Shown here one piece after another: positions 1 to 6,841 of a DNA stretch of 6,842 nt (position 1 is its first letter; each line of letters begins with the position of its first letter). Made by a program: the position numbers and the translations under genes. The notes under the pieces were generated by a model, which had not been told where the DNA came from, searched no databases, and was given only the letters and a program-made list of their open reading frames with translations. This stretch comes from a bacterium (GTDB lineage Bacteria > Arandabacterota > Arandabacteria > Arandabacterales > Arandabacteraceae). Location: assembly GCA_025774405.1 (NCBI GenBank), contig JALGWB010000116.1, forward strand, positions 1 to 6,842, read 5' to 3'.

Positions 1-267
1 CTGGGTCAGTCGAGAGTCGAACGCAGAGGTGACGACCTGTTTATCGAGGATGGCAAGCTTTCGGTTTCGGTCGCCACAGTGTCGCCGGTCTCGGGGCTGA
101 TTCACCTCGGATTGAACATTACAGATAGAGGCGTGCCTGTCAAAGCTGCTTTTCTCGAGGCTGTCGGGATTGATCCTTATGAGCTTGCAAGCAGAGTGCT
201 GCAGGATTTTGCCAATGAGGTTGAGAGTTGTCTCCAGGCCACCTGGAAGGTGAAGCCCGTCAACTGA
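1..267 (+). CDS. DUF366 family protein, C-terminal part (gene runs in from the left edge)
   Basis: The frame is open from the first base to the TGA at 265-267, giving the last 88 residues of a protein whose start lies outside the window. The visible part has the family-like core GDDLFIEDGKLSVSVAT followed by SPVSGLIHLGLNI, then an amphipathic helical tail ending WKVKPVN. I recognise this from memory as DUF366, a small uncharacterised family first defined in archaea and also found in bacteria, often near queuosine or archaeosine genes. An internal ATG at 79 would cut the conserved core, so it is not the real start. The stop lies 1 nt before the queE start, which implies co-translation. The biochemical role is unknown. 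The placement suggests a link to 7-deazaguanine metabolism, but that is inference. Confidence 0.75.
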   Translation: MGQSRVERRGDDLFIEDGKLSVSVATVSPVSGLIHLGLNITDRGVPVKAAFLEAVGIDPYELASRVLQDFANEVESCLQATWKVKPVN

Positions 268-268
268 T

Positions 269-994
269 ATGGCTGAGGCAAACCTATATGAGATCTATCA
301 GTCTATCGACGGAGAAGGGATGCATGCAGGCAGGCCCGTGGTCGTAGTCAGGTTTGCCGGGTGTAATCTTTCATGCTCATATTGTGATACCCCAGAAGCC
401 CGTAAACCCTGCGATACTGCTGATGTCCTGGGACATTCCGGTGCGACTACGATAGAGAATCCGATCGATATTGATGAGGTTATCTCCATCGTTACCGGAA
501 GATTCCCTGATTCGAGGAATGTGCTTCTTACCGGTGGTGAGCCATTTGTTCAATCTGAGGCTGCCGTCAGACTCGGTCTTGGGCTCCGCCTCAAAGGGTT
601 TGGCATCCATCTCGAGACCAATGGCACGCTCACACCTGAGTCGAAGCTGGCAAGAATTGCCTTTGACTTCGTTTCGATGGACATCAAACTGCCTTCAAGT
701 CAGGGAGGGCGCAGGCTTTGGCAGGAGCATGCAAGCTTCATAGCTTTTTTCAAAGGCGTACAGATGGCGGCAAAGATCGTTTTTGATAGCAAGCAATTGG
801 CCGAGGTCAAGCAGGCTTTAGAACTAATCGGCCAGATCAACCCTCATCTTCCAGTTTTTCTGCAGCCTGTCTATCATGGCGACAGCCCGGCAATGGATTC
901 GGAGGTGCTTGTCGAGATAACCCGTCAGGCCCAGGCCATGGTTACTGATGTGAGGGTTTCACTCCAAATGCATAAGATTCTGGGATTAAGATGA
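269..994 (+). CDS. queE: 7-carboxy-7-deazaguanine synthase QueE (radical SAM)
   Basis: QueE converts 6-carboxy-5,6,7,8-tetrahydropterin to 7-carboxy-7-deazaguanine, the ring contraction that commits material to queuosine or archaeosine. It uses SAM, a [4Fe-4S] cluster and Mg2+ in the cytoplasm. In the 241-residue product, the N-terminal YQSIDGEG (10-17) matches the usual SIQGEG signature. The CX3CX2C cluster motif is C32, C36 and C39, followed by DTPEAR. SAM-binding TGGEP is at 88-92 and LETNGT at 115-120. SMDIKLP (136-142) stands where many bacterial QueE proteins have a VSPK-type motif, and QPV lies near the C-terminus. Length is normal for the family. The ATG at 269 is 1 nt after the DUF366 stop, and the purine run at 245-253 is rather far upstream, so coupling probably helps initiation. 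The stop overlaps the next gene by ATGA. The CDTPEAR/SMDIKLP wording suggests a branch distinct from E. coli QueE, so substrate preference is slightly open. Confidence 0.9.
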   Translation: MAEANLYEIYQSIDGEGMHAGRPVVVVRFAGCNLSCSYCDTPEARKPCDTADVLGHSGATTIENPIDIDEVISIVTGRFPDSRNVLLTGGEPFVQSEAAVRLGLGLRLKGFGIHLETNGTLTPESKLARIAFDFVSMDIKLPSSQGGRRLWQEHASFIAFFKGVQMAAKIVFDSKQLAEVKQALELIGQINPHLPVFLQPVYHGDSPAMDSEVLVEITRQAQAMVTDVRVSLQMHKILGLR

Positions 995-2001
995 GCCATG
1001 CAGAGCTTGTCGGCATAACATCGAGTGTGCCGATAGAGGTTATCTATGCAGCTGGTCTTGGGGTGGTCGATCTCAACAACGTATTCATTGAGTCGAAAGA
1101 TGCATCAAGTCTTGTAGAGCAAGCTGAGCGAAGGGGTTTTCCAGAGTCAAGCTGTGCCTGGATTAAAGGTATCTACACTGCAATTCGAAGGTCAGACATA
1201 AGGACAGTCATCGCGGTGGTGCAGGGTGACTGCAGCAACACCCATGCCCTTATGGAGACACTTGAATTTGAAGGCATAAGGACGATCCCGTTTCTCTACC
1301 CATATGACCGTGACAGAGATCTGCTGCGACTCCAGATTGACAAGCTTTGTAGCGAATTCGGTATAGACATCGACAAGGCAATCGAGACCAAGCGGAAGCT
1401 TGATGTCATCCGAGCAAAGGTACGCCGAATTGATGATCTCACCTGGCAGGATGGGAAAGTAACAGGTTTTGAAAATCACTATTTCCAGATATCCTGCAGT
1501 GATATGCGTAGCAATCCAGACCTTTTCGAGAAGGAGGTTGATGATTTCCTTAAGGAGGTTAAGGACCGATCTCGGCGTGCCTTTGACATAAGGCTGGGTT
1601 ACATTGGCATTCCGCCAATTGTTAGCGGTCTATACGAGTTCGTTGAATTGCAGGGGGCCACCATCGTCTATAACGAACTACAAAGGCAGTTCAGTATGCC
1701 CCTGGAGACTGAAGATCTTCTTGAGCAATACCGAGCTTACACTTACCCCTATCACATAAAGTACCGCCTTGAGGATATCAAACGTCAAGTAGCCTTACGA
1801 AGAATTGATGGCATAATTCACTACGTGCAAGCCTTTTGTTTCAGGCAGATCGAGGATATAATCATACGAAAGACGTTGAACATACCTGTGCTTACAATCG
1901 AAGGCAATCGTCCAGCAAAGCTTGATCTGAAAACGCAAATGCGGCTTGAGGCTTTCCTCGATATAGTCAGGTCAAGAAAAGCCAGAGGATTGACTGGCTA
2001 G
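991..2001 (+). CDS. 2-hydroxyacyl-CoA dehydratase D-component (HgdB/FldC-like) family protein, role unknown
   Basis: The 336-residue product begins with GITSSVPIEVIYAAGL (8-23), the opening of the HGD-D fold. It then shows SSCAWIKGIY (53-62), GDCSNT (79-84) and HYVQAFCFRQIED (277-289), and ends with LTIEGNRPAKLDLKTQMRLEAFLD. C55, C81 and C283 sit in the conserved positions that hold a [4Fe-4S] cluster in 2-hydroxyglutaryl- and phenyllactyl-CoA dehydratase subunits. C120 and C169 are extra. The protein is shorter than typical dehydratase subunits, apparently lacking the N-terminal helical extension. No second subunit and no ATP-dependent activator (HgdC-like) is in the window, which argues against a classical fermentation dehydratase. 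The start overlaps the queE stop (ATGA) and has little Shine-Dalgarno sequence of its own, so translation is probably coupled to queE. A role as an Fe-S reductase or electron donor linked to deazaguanine or tRNA modification is possible but unproven. Confidence 0.8.
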   Translation: MSHAELVGITSSVPIEVIYAAGLGVVDLNNVFIESKDASSLVEQAERRGFPESSCAWIKGIYTAIRRSDIRTVIAVVQGDCSNTHALMETLEFEGIRTIPFLYPYDRDRDLLRLQIDKLCSEFGIDIDKAIETKRKLDVIRAKVRRIDDLTWQDGKVTGFENHYFQISCSDMRSNPDLFEKEVDDFLKEVKDRSRRAFDIRLGYIGIPPIVSGLYEFVELQGATIVYNELQRQFSMPLETEDLLEQYRAYTYPYHIKYRLEDIKRQVALRRIDGIIHYVQAFCFRQIEDIIIRKTLNIPVLTIEGNRPAKLDLKTQMRLEAFLDIVRSRKARGLTG

Positions 2002-2036
2002 CTGCACCGTGTTAAGTTTCGCACAAGGAAAGAAAC

Positions 2037-2045
2037 GAGAGGAGA
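2037..2045 (+). promoter_or_regulatory. Ribosome binding site of valS, within the only real intergenic spacer
   Basis: GAGAGGAGA contains AGGAG at 2040-2044, 7 nt before the ATG at 2052, and supports that start. The spacer (2002-2051) is 50 nt and too short for a T-box leader. I see no convincing -35/-10 pair or terminator in it, so valS could be read through from the upstream genes or from a promoter inside the preceding gene. Confidence 0.7.
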
Positions 2046-2051
2046 TCGCTG

Positions 2052-4670
2052 ATGCAAAGCAGATACAACCCTTTTGAGGCCGAAAAGAAGTGGTATAGTG
2101 TCTGGCTTGAGAAAGATCTCTTCAGACCTCGCAGCCGACGGGGAAGGCCATTTGTTATTGTAATGCCGCCTCCCAATATCACCGGGATGTTGACTATCGG
2201 ACATGTGCTCAACATGTCTCTTCAAGACGTTCTCATCAGGTGGAATATGATAAGGGGCAGGGAGTGCCTCTGGCTTCCTGGAAAGGATCATGCGGGTATC
2301 GCTACCCAGAATGCTGTTGAACGGCAGTTACACGCTGAGGGCTTGTCTCGATATGATCTTGGTCGACCGAAGTTCGTCGAACGGGTTTGGCAGTGGAAGG
2401 AGAAAATGGATCAGAAGATAACCGAGCAAATCAAGGACCTCGGGTGTGCCTGTGACTGGAGCCGTGAACGCTTCACGATGGATGAAAATCTTAGCCTCGC
2501 GGTGAGGACAGCGTTTGTCAGTCTGTTCAAGGAAGGGCTGATATACAGGGGCGAATATGTGATAAATTCCTGCCCAAGGTGCTTAACGACGCTTGCCGAT
2601 GAGGAGGTCGAACGCGAGGACATTCAGGGAAAGCTCTATTACATCAACTATCCCCTCGAAGGTGGGGGACAGATTTCAGTTGCAACCACCAGACCTGAAA
2701 CCATGTTGGGGGATGTTGCAGTAGCAGTCAATCCAACCGATGACAGGTACAGTGGTCTGGTTGGCAAGACTGCCATTCTTCCCATACTGAAGCGCGGGAT
2801 CCCCATCATAGCTGATGACTTTGTTGATCCTGACTTCGGCACCGGTGCTGTTAAGGTCACCCCTGCCCACGATGCGGACGATTTCGAGCTGGGCAGGCGG
2901 CATGGTCTTAAACCGATCGTGATCATGAACCAGCAAGGGATTATGAATGACAATGCCGGACCCTATGCCAAACTTGACCGGTTTGAGGCTCGTTCGAGGA
3001 TAATTGAGGAGCTGAAGATTCAGGGTTTGCTACAAAAGGTTGAACAATATGGTTATTCCCTCGGTAAATGCTATCGATGTTCTACCATTGTTGAACCATT
3101 TCTTTCCAAACAGTACTTCGTCAGGATGGAGCCTCTGGCAAAACCTGCCATCGAGGTTGTAAGGAATGGGAGGATCAAGTTTCACCCTGAGAGATGGGCA
3201 AAGGTATATTTCAACTGGATGGAAAGTATAAGGGACTGGTGCATTTCAAGGCAGCTGTGGTGGGGGCATCGCATTCCTGTCTGGTATTGTGATAACTGTG
3301 ATCTCATGATAAGTGAGATGACCGATCCATCTGAGTGTCCCAAATGCGGCGGTCCAGTTCATCAGGAGGAAGATGTCCTTGACACCTGGTTCTCTTCATG
3401 GCTCTGGCCGATCTCAACCCTCGGTTGGCCAAAGGAGACAGAAGATCTCGAGCGCTACTACCCAACTTCGGTTCTCGTAACAGCTCCTGACATCATTTTC
3501 TTCTGGGTAGCAAGAATGATAATGGCCGGTCTTCATTTCAAGGGAGAAATCCCGTTTTACCACGTCTATCTGCATGGGTTGATCAGGGATGAATATGGAA
3601 GGAAAATGTCGAAATCGCTCGGGAATTCGCCGGATCCCTCAGATCTGATATCAAAGTACGGTGCCGATGCCTTGCGATTCACCATGGTCTCGCTGACACC
3701 CAAGGGTTCCGACATTCTCTTTTCAGAGAAATATATCGAGATGGGCAGAAACTTCGCCAACAAGGTCTGGAATGCCGCTAGACTTCTAAGTGCAGTAGTC
3801 TCCGATCGCAGGGGTCAGTTACCAACCAGGGAGGGGCTCGAGTTATGCGATCGGTGGATTCTTAGCCGTGTGTCAGAGGTTACCAGGCGTACAGAGGATT
3901 TGATTGAGTCATTTGAACTCAACCAGGCTGGCAAGGCAGTTTATGATTTCATCTGGCATGAGTTTTGTGATTGGTATCTTGAGCTTGCGAAAGAGCGTTT
4001 TTACTCAGACGAGCAAGCGGTCAAGGCAACGGCGGCTGAGGTGGCCTGCAGAGTATTCGCTCAAGCACTTAAGCTTCTTCATCCGATGATGCCTTTCCTG
4101 ACTGAGGAGGTATGGAATGTGCTGGCATTGGGTAGAGGTAGCATCCTTGAGTCCAAGCCTGTGTCTGAAGTTGATTTTCAGTTCGATGCAGAAGCCGAGA
4201 GCAGGCTGCATCTGGTTCAGGCGATAGTTGAGGCTGTCAGGAATATCCGCGGCGAGATGAATGTTCATCCTTCTGTTGAAGTCGATGTCTTCCTGACTTC
4301 TTCAGAAAACATCCGCACTGGTATTGCTGAAGGTGAGTCATATATCAAGCGTATGGGTAAGATAAAGAACATTTACAGTGGAAAGCCGGGAACCGACCAT
4401 GGACCTGTTGCTACAAGTGTTGTCGATGGTATTGAGATAGGTGTACCACTTGGCGACATAATCGACGTTGATGTTGAGAGGAACCGGCTCGAGAAAGAAC
4501 TCAAGCGAGTCGAGTCACTTCTTGCCAAAGCACAGGGACGGCTCAGTGATCCTTTGTTCCGAGAGAAAGCTCCGCCTGAGATAGTTGAGAAGGAGGAAGC
4601 CAAATCAAGAAACCTGGCTGAGACGGCTTCGAAACTGCGCAGAAGCCTTTCAGTGTTGGGAGGTAACTAG
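2052..4670 (+). CDS. valS: Valyl-tRNA synthetase
   Basis: This class I synthetase charges tRNA-Val with valine in the cytoplasm and hydrolyses mischarged Thr-tRNA-Val. The 872-residue product is full length for bacterial ValRS. PPPNITG (39-45) leads into the HIGH motif as TIGH (48-51). The CP1 editing domain shows ATTRPETMLGD (from 211) and GTGAVKVTPAHD (263-274). DTWFSS is at 444-449 and KMSKS at 518-522. The anticodon-binding domain begins near CDRWILSRV (599 on). The last 70 residues (about 803-872) form the charged coiled-coil arm typical of bacterial ValRS. Two four-cysteine zinc sites are visible: C174/C177 with C340/C343, and C413/C416 with C429/C432, as I recall for the Thermus enzyme. 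The ATG at 2052 has a well-spaced AGGAG. All key motifs are intact and I see no frameshift or unusual insertion. The DUF4139 gene follows after 3 nt. Confidence 0.98.
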   Translation: MQSRYNPFEAEKKWYSVWLEKDLFRPRSRRGRPFVIVMPPPNITGMLTIGHVLNMSLQDVLIRWNMIRGRECLWLPGKDHAGIATQNAVERQLHAEGLSRYDLGRPKFVERVWQWKEKMDQKITEQIKDLGCACDWSRERFTMDENLSLAVRTAFVSLFKEGLIYRGEYVINSCPRCLTTLADEEVEREDIQGKLYYINYPLEGGGQISVATTRPETMLGDVAVAVNPTDDRYSGLVGKTAILPILKRGIPIIADDFVDPDFGTGAVKVTPAHDADDFELGRRHGLKPIVIMNQQGIMNDNAGPYAKLDRFEARSRIIEELKIQGLLQKVEQYGYSLGKCYRCSTIVEPFLSKQYFVRMEPLAKPAIEVVRNGRIKFHPERWAKVYFNWMESIRDWCISRQLWWGHRIPVWYCDNCDLMISEMTDPSECPKCGGPVHQEEDVLDTWFSSWLWPISTLGWPKETEDLERYYPTSVLVTAPDIIFFWVARMIMAGLHFKGEIPFYHVYLHGLIRDEYGRKMSKSLGNSPDPSDLISKYGADALRFTMVSLTPKGSDILFSEKYIEMGRNFANKVWNAARLLSAVVSDRRGQLPTREGLELCDRWILSRVSEVTRRTEDLIESFELNQAGKAVYDFIWHEFCDWYLELAKERFYSDEQAVKATAAEVACRVFAQALKLLHPMMPFLTEEVWNVLALGRGSILESKPVSEVDFQFDAEAESRLHLVQAIVEAVRNIRGEMNVHPSVEVDVFLTSSENIRTGIAEGESYIKRMGKIKNIYSGKPGTDHGPVATSVVDGIEIGVPLGDIIDVDVERNRLEKELKRVESLLAKAQGRLSDPLFREKAPPEIVEKEEAKSRNLAETASKLRRSLSVLGGN
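4658..4664 (+). promoter_or_regulatory. Ribosome binding site that bears on the start of the DUF4139 gene
   Basis: GGGAGGT, inside the last codons of valS, lies 9 nt before a GTG at 4674 and 18 nt before an in-frame ATG at 4683. The spacing favours the GTG. A second G-rich run at 4669-4677 lies 5 nt before the ATG and could serve that start instead. Both starts leave the signal peptide intact, so the choice changes only three residues. Confidence 0.5.
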
Positions 4671-4673
4671 GGG

Positions 4674-6011
4674 GTGGCTCCTATGAGAATTGCAATGCTG
4701 TTGCTTTGCATTGTTTTGATTACAGAAGTCGCTGACGCAGGCGATACTCAGGTTACCGTCTACAACAGCAATATCGGAGTCGTTAAGCAGAGCTTAACTG
4801 TGAAGCTGGATAGAGGCATCAATACCCTGAGTGTGGCCGAGGTGGCAGCAAGGATCGATCCGACCTCAGTGAGGCTCAACATCGGAGGTCAGGGAAAAAT
4901 CGATGTGCTCGAACAGAACTTTGAATATGACCTCGTCAATCCCAACAGGTTACTCGAGAAATACATTGACAACGCAGTTGTGGCAGCGACGGAGGGCAGA
5001 GTGTATGCTGGTAGCCTGCTCGGGTTTGACAACTCCAATCTGGTGATCGCTACCGATGATGGTAGGGTGGCAATCGTCTCGAGGAACAAGATAACCGATG
5101 TGGAGCTCGGACCAGGGCAGAAGGGTCTTATAACCAGACCCACCTTGTTTTGGCAAGTGCACTCGACAAGGAAAACCTCGGCTGTGATGGAGCTTGCCTA
5201 CATCACTGAGGGCATGAATTGGCATGCAGAATATATTGCTATCCTCGGGCAGGACGATGAAACCATGTCCCTGGCGGCATGGGTCTCGGTCGAGAACAGA
5301 TCTGGTGCAACCTATCCTGATGCGAAGTTGAAGCTGGTTGCTGGTGAGATCCATCGCGTGAGGGAGAAGGTCCATCCGGTGGCTGAGGCACTAAAGCTGG
5401 CAAGACCCGCCCCGACGGTGACTGAACGCCCATTCTTTGAGTATCACATATATACGCTTGAGGGTCGGACGACCATTAAGGATAGAGAGGTCAAACAGAT
5501 AAGACTCTTTCCGGAAACCGAGGTCGCTGCCACCAAGGAATACAACTATGATGGGCAGCTGGAGGATGCTGTGCGTGTGGTTATGAAATTTGAGAATTCC
5601 AGTGAGGCAGGTCTTGGGATTCCTCTTCCAGCCGGGAAGGTGAGGGTCTACAAAGTTGATGAGGATGGCGCTCTCGAACTGATTGGTGAGGATGCAATAG
5701 GTCATACTCCGAAGGATGAAGAGGTCAAGGTCTATGTGGGCAATGCTTTCGACATTAAGGCCACTCGCGCCAAGACCGACTACAAGAAAATCAGCGAGCG
5801 AAAGATCGAGGAGACCTTTGAAATAGAAATCGCCAACCACAAGGAGCAGGATGTGAAGGTGGTTGTTACTGAGCATATCTATGGTGATTGGCAGATCAAA
5901 CGAAGTTCTCACCCCTATAAGAAGACCAAGGCAAACGAGGTCGAATTTGAGGTGGCTGTATCCGCCGGCGAGAGGGTTGTCCTGTCCTATACTGTGAGGA
6001 GACACTTCTGA
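4674..6011 (+). CDS. Exported DUF4139 domain-containing protein
   Basis: The 445-residue product starts with a signal peptide: R5, a hydrophobic stretch (about 6-19) and a probable signal peptidase I site after ADA (20-22). C12 lies within the hydrophobic core in LLLC, which does not fit a lipobox, so a lipoprotein is unlikely. The mature N-terminus QVTVYNSNIGVVKQS (from 26) and the central region with W183 (NWHAEY), then VENRSGATYPDAKLKLVAGE ending at 225, match the beta-rich DUF4139 family as I know it. The C-terminal half is charged and beta-strand-like (residues about 290-445). The function is unknown; members are predicted exported or surface proteins and no catalytic residues are evident. 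No TM anchor follows the signal peptide, so the protein is likely periplasmic or secreted. The GTG start is used here; ATG 4683 is an alternative. It begins 3 nt after valS and its stop overlaps the RodZ-like start (TGATG), suggesting co-translation and perhaps a shared envelope role. Confidence 0.82.
   Translation: MAPMRIAMLLLCIVLITEVADAGDTQVTVYNSNIGVVKQSLTVKLDRGINTLSVAEVAARIDPTSVRLNIGGQGKIDVLEQNFEYDLVNPNRLLEKYIDNAVVAATEGRVYAGSLLGFDNSNLVIATDDGRVAIVSRNKITDVELGPGQKGLITRPTLFWQVHSTRKTSAVMELAYITEGMNWHAEYIAILGQDDETMSLAAWVSVENRSGATYPDAKLKLVAGEIHRVREKVHPVAEALKLARPAPTVTERPFFEYHIYTLEGRTTIKDREVKQIRLFPETEVAATKEYNYDGQLEDAVRVVMKFENSSEAGLGIPLPAGKVRVYKVDEDGALELIGEDAIGHTPKDEEVKVYVGNAFDIKATRAKTDYKKISERKIEETFEIEIANHKEQDVKVVVTEHIYGDWQIKRSSHPYKKTKANEVEFEVAVSAGERVVLSYTVRRHF
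5996..6002 (+). promoter_or_regulatory. Ribosome binding site of the RodZ-like gene
   Basis: GAGGAGA in the last codons of the DUF4139 gene is 8 nt before the ATG at 6011. It supports that start even though the two genes share a base at TGATG. Confidence 0.65.
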
Positions 6012-6841
6012 TGGATGGCATCGGCGAGTGGTTGAGACGCAAGCGAGAAGAGCTTGGTTTCACTATCGACGATATCTCGCAGAAGACGATGTATCGACCC
6101 GAGATAATCAGACAGGTTGAGGAGGGGCGGCCCGGTGTGTTTCCTGCTGAGGTTTATCTGAACGTCTTCCTGAGAGCCTATGCCAGCGCTCTGCGGCTTG
6201 ATCCTGAAGAGGTAATGAGGGCTCGCAAGAGTGAAGAAGAACGCGCCAGGGAAGCGATAAGGAATCTGAAGCTGGAGTATCCTCGAAGAATTCGCCTCAG
6301 GCTTGGCCTCAAGGTCGCCGGGGCGGTTGCTGGCGTGGCATTGCTTGCGGTGCTGGTTTATCTGAGCAGGCGTAGCAGTGTTGAGCACATTGGGGTGGAT
6401 GCTGGGGCTGTGACCGCTGGAGCTGACACAGCCACGGTTGTAACCGCCGAGGTGGTTTCGACAACGGGATCCGAAAGCCAACCAGAGAGGACAGCTGCGC
6501 AAGTGGAGAGCAGTGATGTCGCAGCCAAATCCATGACTGAAGCTCGCACTGAGCAGGCTGAAAGCAGATCAGGCAGGGATGAGGCATGTCTTGAAGTCAT
6601 CGCCAAGGGAGGCTTCTTCATGAAGCTTGTTTGTGGGTCGGATGCCCCGATCGATGGCTATCTCAGTAGGGGTGATACACTGAGAATTTACTCTGACGAT
6701 GACTTCGTGATAGTTTCGCTTACTGACCGTCGTCAAGTAACACTTCTTCTAGACGGTGAGCCATATAAGCTTCCTGACTCACTGGACAAAGAGGTTTACA
6801 ATTTTATCATTCCCAATCCCAGAGCAAGGCAGAGACGCTGA
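6011..6841 (+). CDS. RodZ-like protein: cytoplasmic HTH, one TM helix, DUF4115-like C-terminal domain
   Basis: The 276-residue product has the RodZ layout. An N-terminal helix-turn-helix (about 3-70) opens with GEWLRRKREELGFTIDDIS and contains YLNVFLRAYASALRLDPEEV (49-68). The F53 and Y57 positions align with the aromatic pair that in RodZ contacts MreB. A basic juxtamembrane segment (PRRIRLRLGLK, 91-101) precedes a TM helix at about 100-118, giving N-in/C-out topology. Residues about 123-190 form a low-complexity Ala/Val/Thr then Ser/Glu linker. A beta-rich DUF4115-like domain (about 192-266) includes GYLSRGDTLRIYSDDDF and VTLLLDGEPYKLPDS. RodZ anchors the MreB cytoskeleton for rod shape; many bacteria carry RodZ-like proteins of unclear role. 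No mreB, mreC or rodA gene is in view, so the rodZ name is withheld. C193 and C208 in the outer domain could form a disulfide. The gene is complete, ending 1 nt before the window edge. Confidence 0.85.
   Translation: MDGIGEWLRRKREELGFTIDDISQKTMYRPEIIRQVEEGRPGVFPAEVYLNVFLRAYASALRLDPEEVMRARKSEEERAREAIRNLKLEYPRRIRLRLGLKVAGAVAGVALLAVLVYLSRRSSVEHIGVDAGAVTAGADTATVVTAEVVSTTGSESQPERTAAQVESSDVAAKSMTEARTEQAESRSGRDEACLEVIAKGGFFMKLVCGSDAPIDGYLSRGDTLRIYSDDDFVIVSLTDRRQVTLLLDGEPYKLPDSLDKEVYNFIIPNPRARQRR

Noticed and set aside
2016..2036. Possible hairpin GTTTC ... GAAAC in the spacer before valS
   Set aside because: Only 5 bp of stem with an 11-nt loop, A/T-rich and with no following T-run. It is too weak for a terminator or a regulatory leader.
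2002..2051. T-box or other tRNA-sensing leader ahead of valS
   Set aside because: The spacer is only 50 nt and contains no T-box consensus, specifier stem or terminator, so a leader of that kind cannot fit unless it lies inside the upstream gene.
4698..4709. Possible lipobox (LLLC) in the DUF4139 signal peptide
   Set aside because: The residue before Cys is Leu rather than Gly/Ala/Ser, and the Cys sits in the middle of the hydrophobic core with a good ADA cleavage site ten residues later.
5391..6005. A long open frame on the - strand (about 204 codons) opposite the DUF4139 gene
   Set aside because: It lies wholly antisense to a gene with a recognisable family match, signal peptide and ribosome binding site. 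Its translation shows no family motif, so it is a by-product of codon bias on the + strand.
5987..6502. A - strand open frame (about 171 codons) opposite the RodZ-like gene
   Set aside because: It spans the junction of two well-supported + strand genes, is rich in Ser/His/Arg/Pro as antisense frames often are, and resembles no known protein.
6400..6560. Low-complexity Ala/Val/Thr/Ser/Glu stretch that might be a frameshifted or degraded region
   Set aside because: The frame stays open through it into a well-formed DUF4115-like domain. Such linkers between the TM helix and outer domain are normal for RodZ-like proteins.
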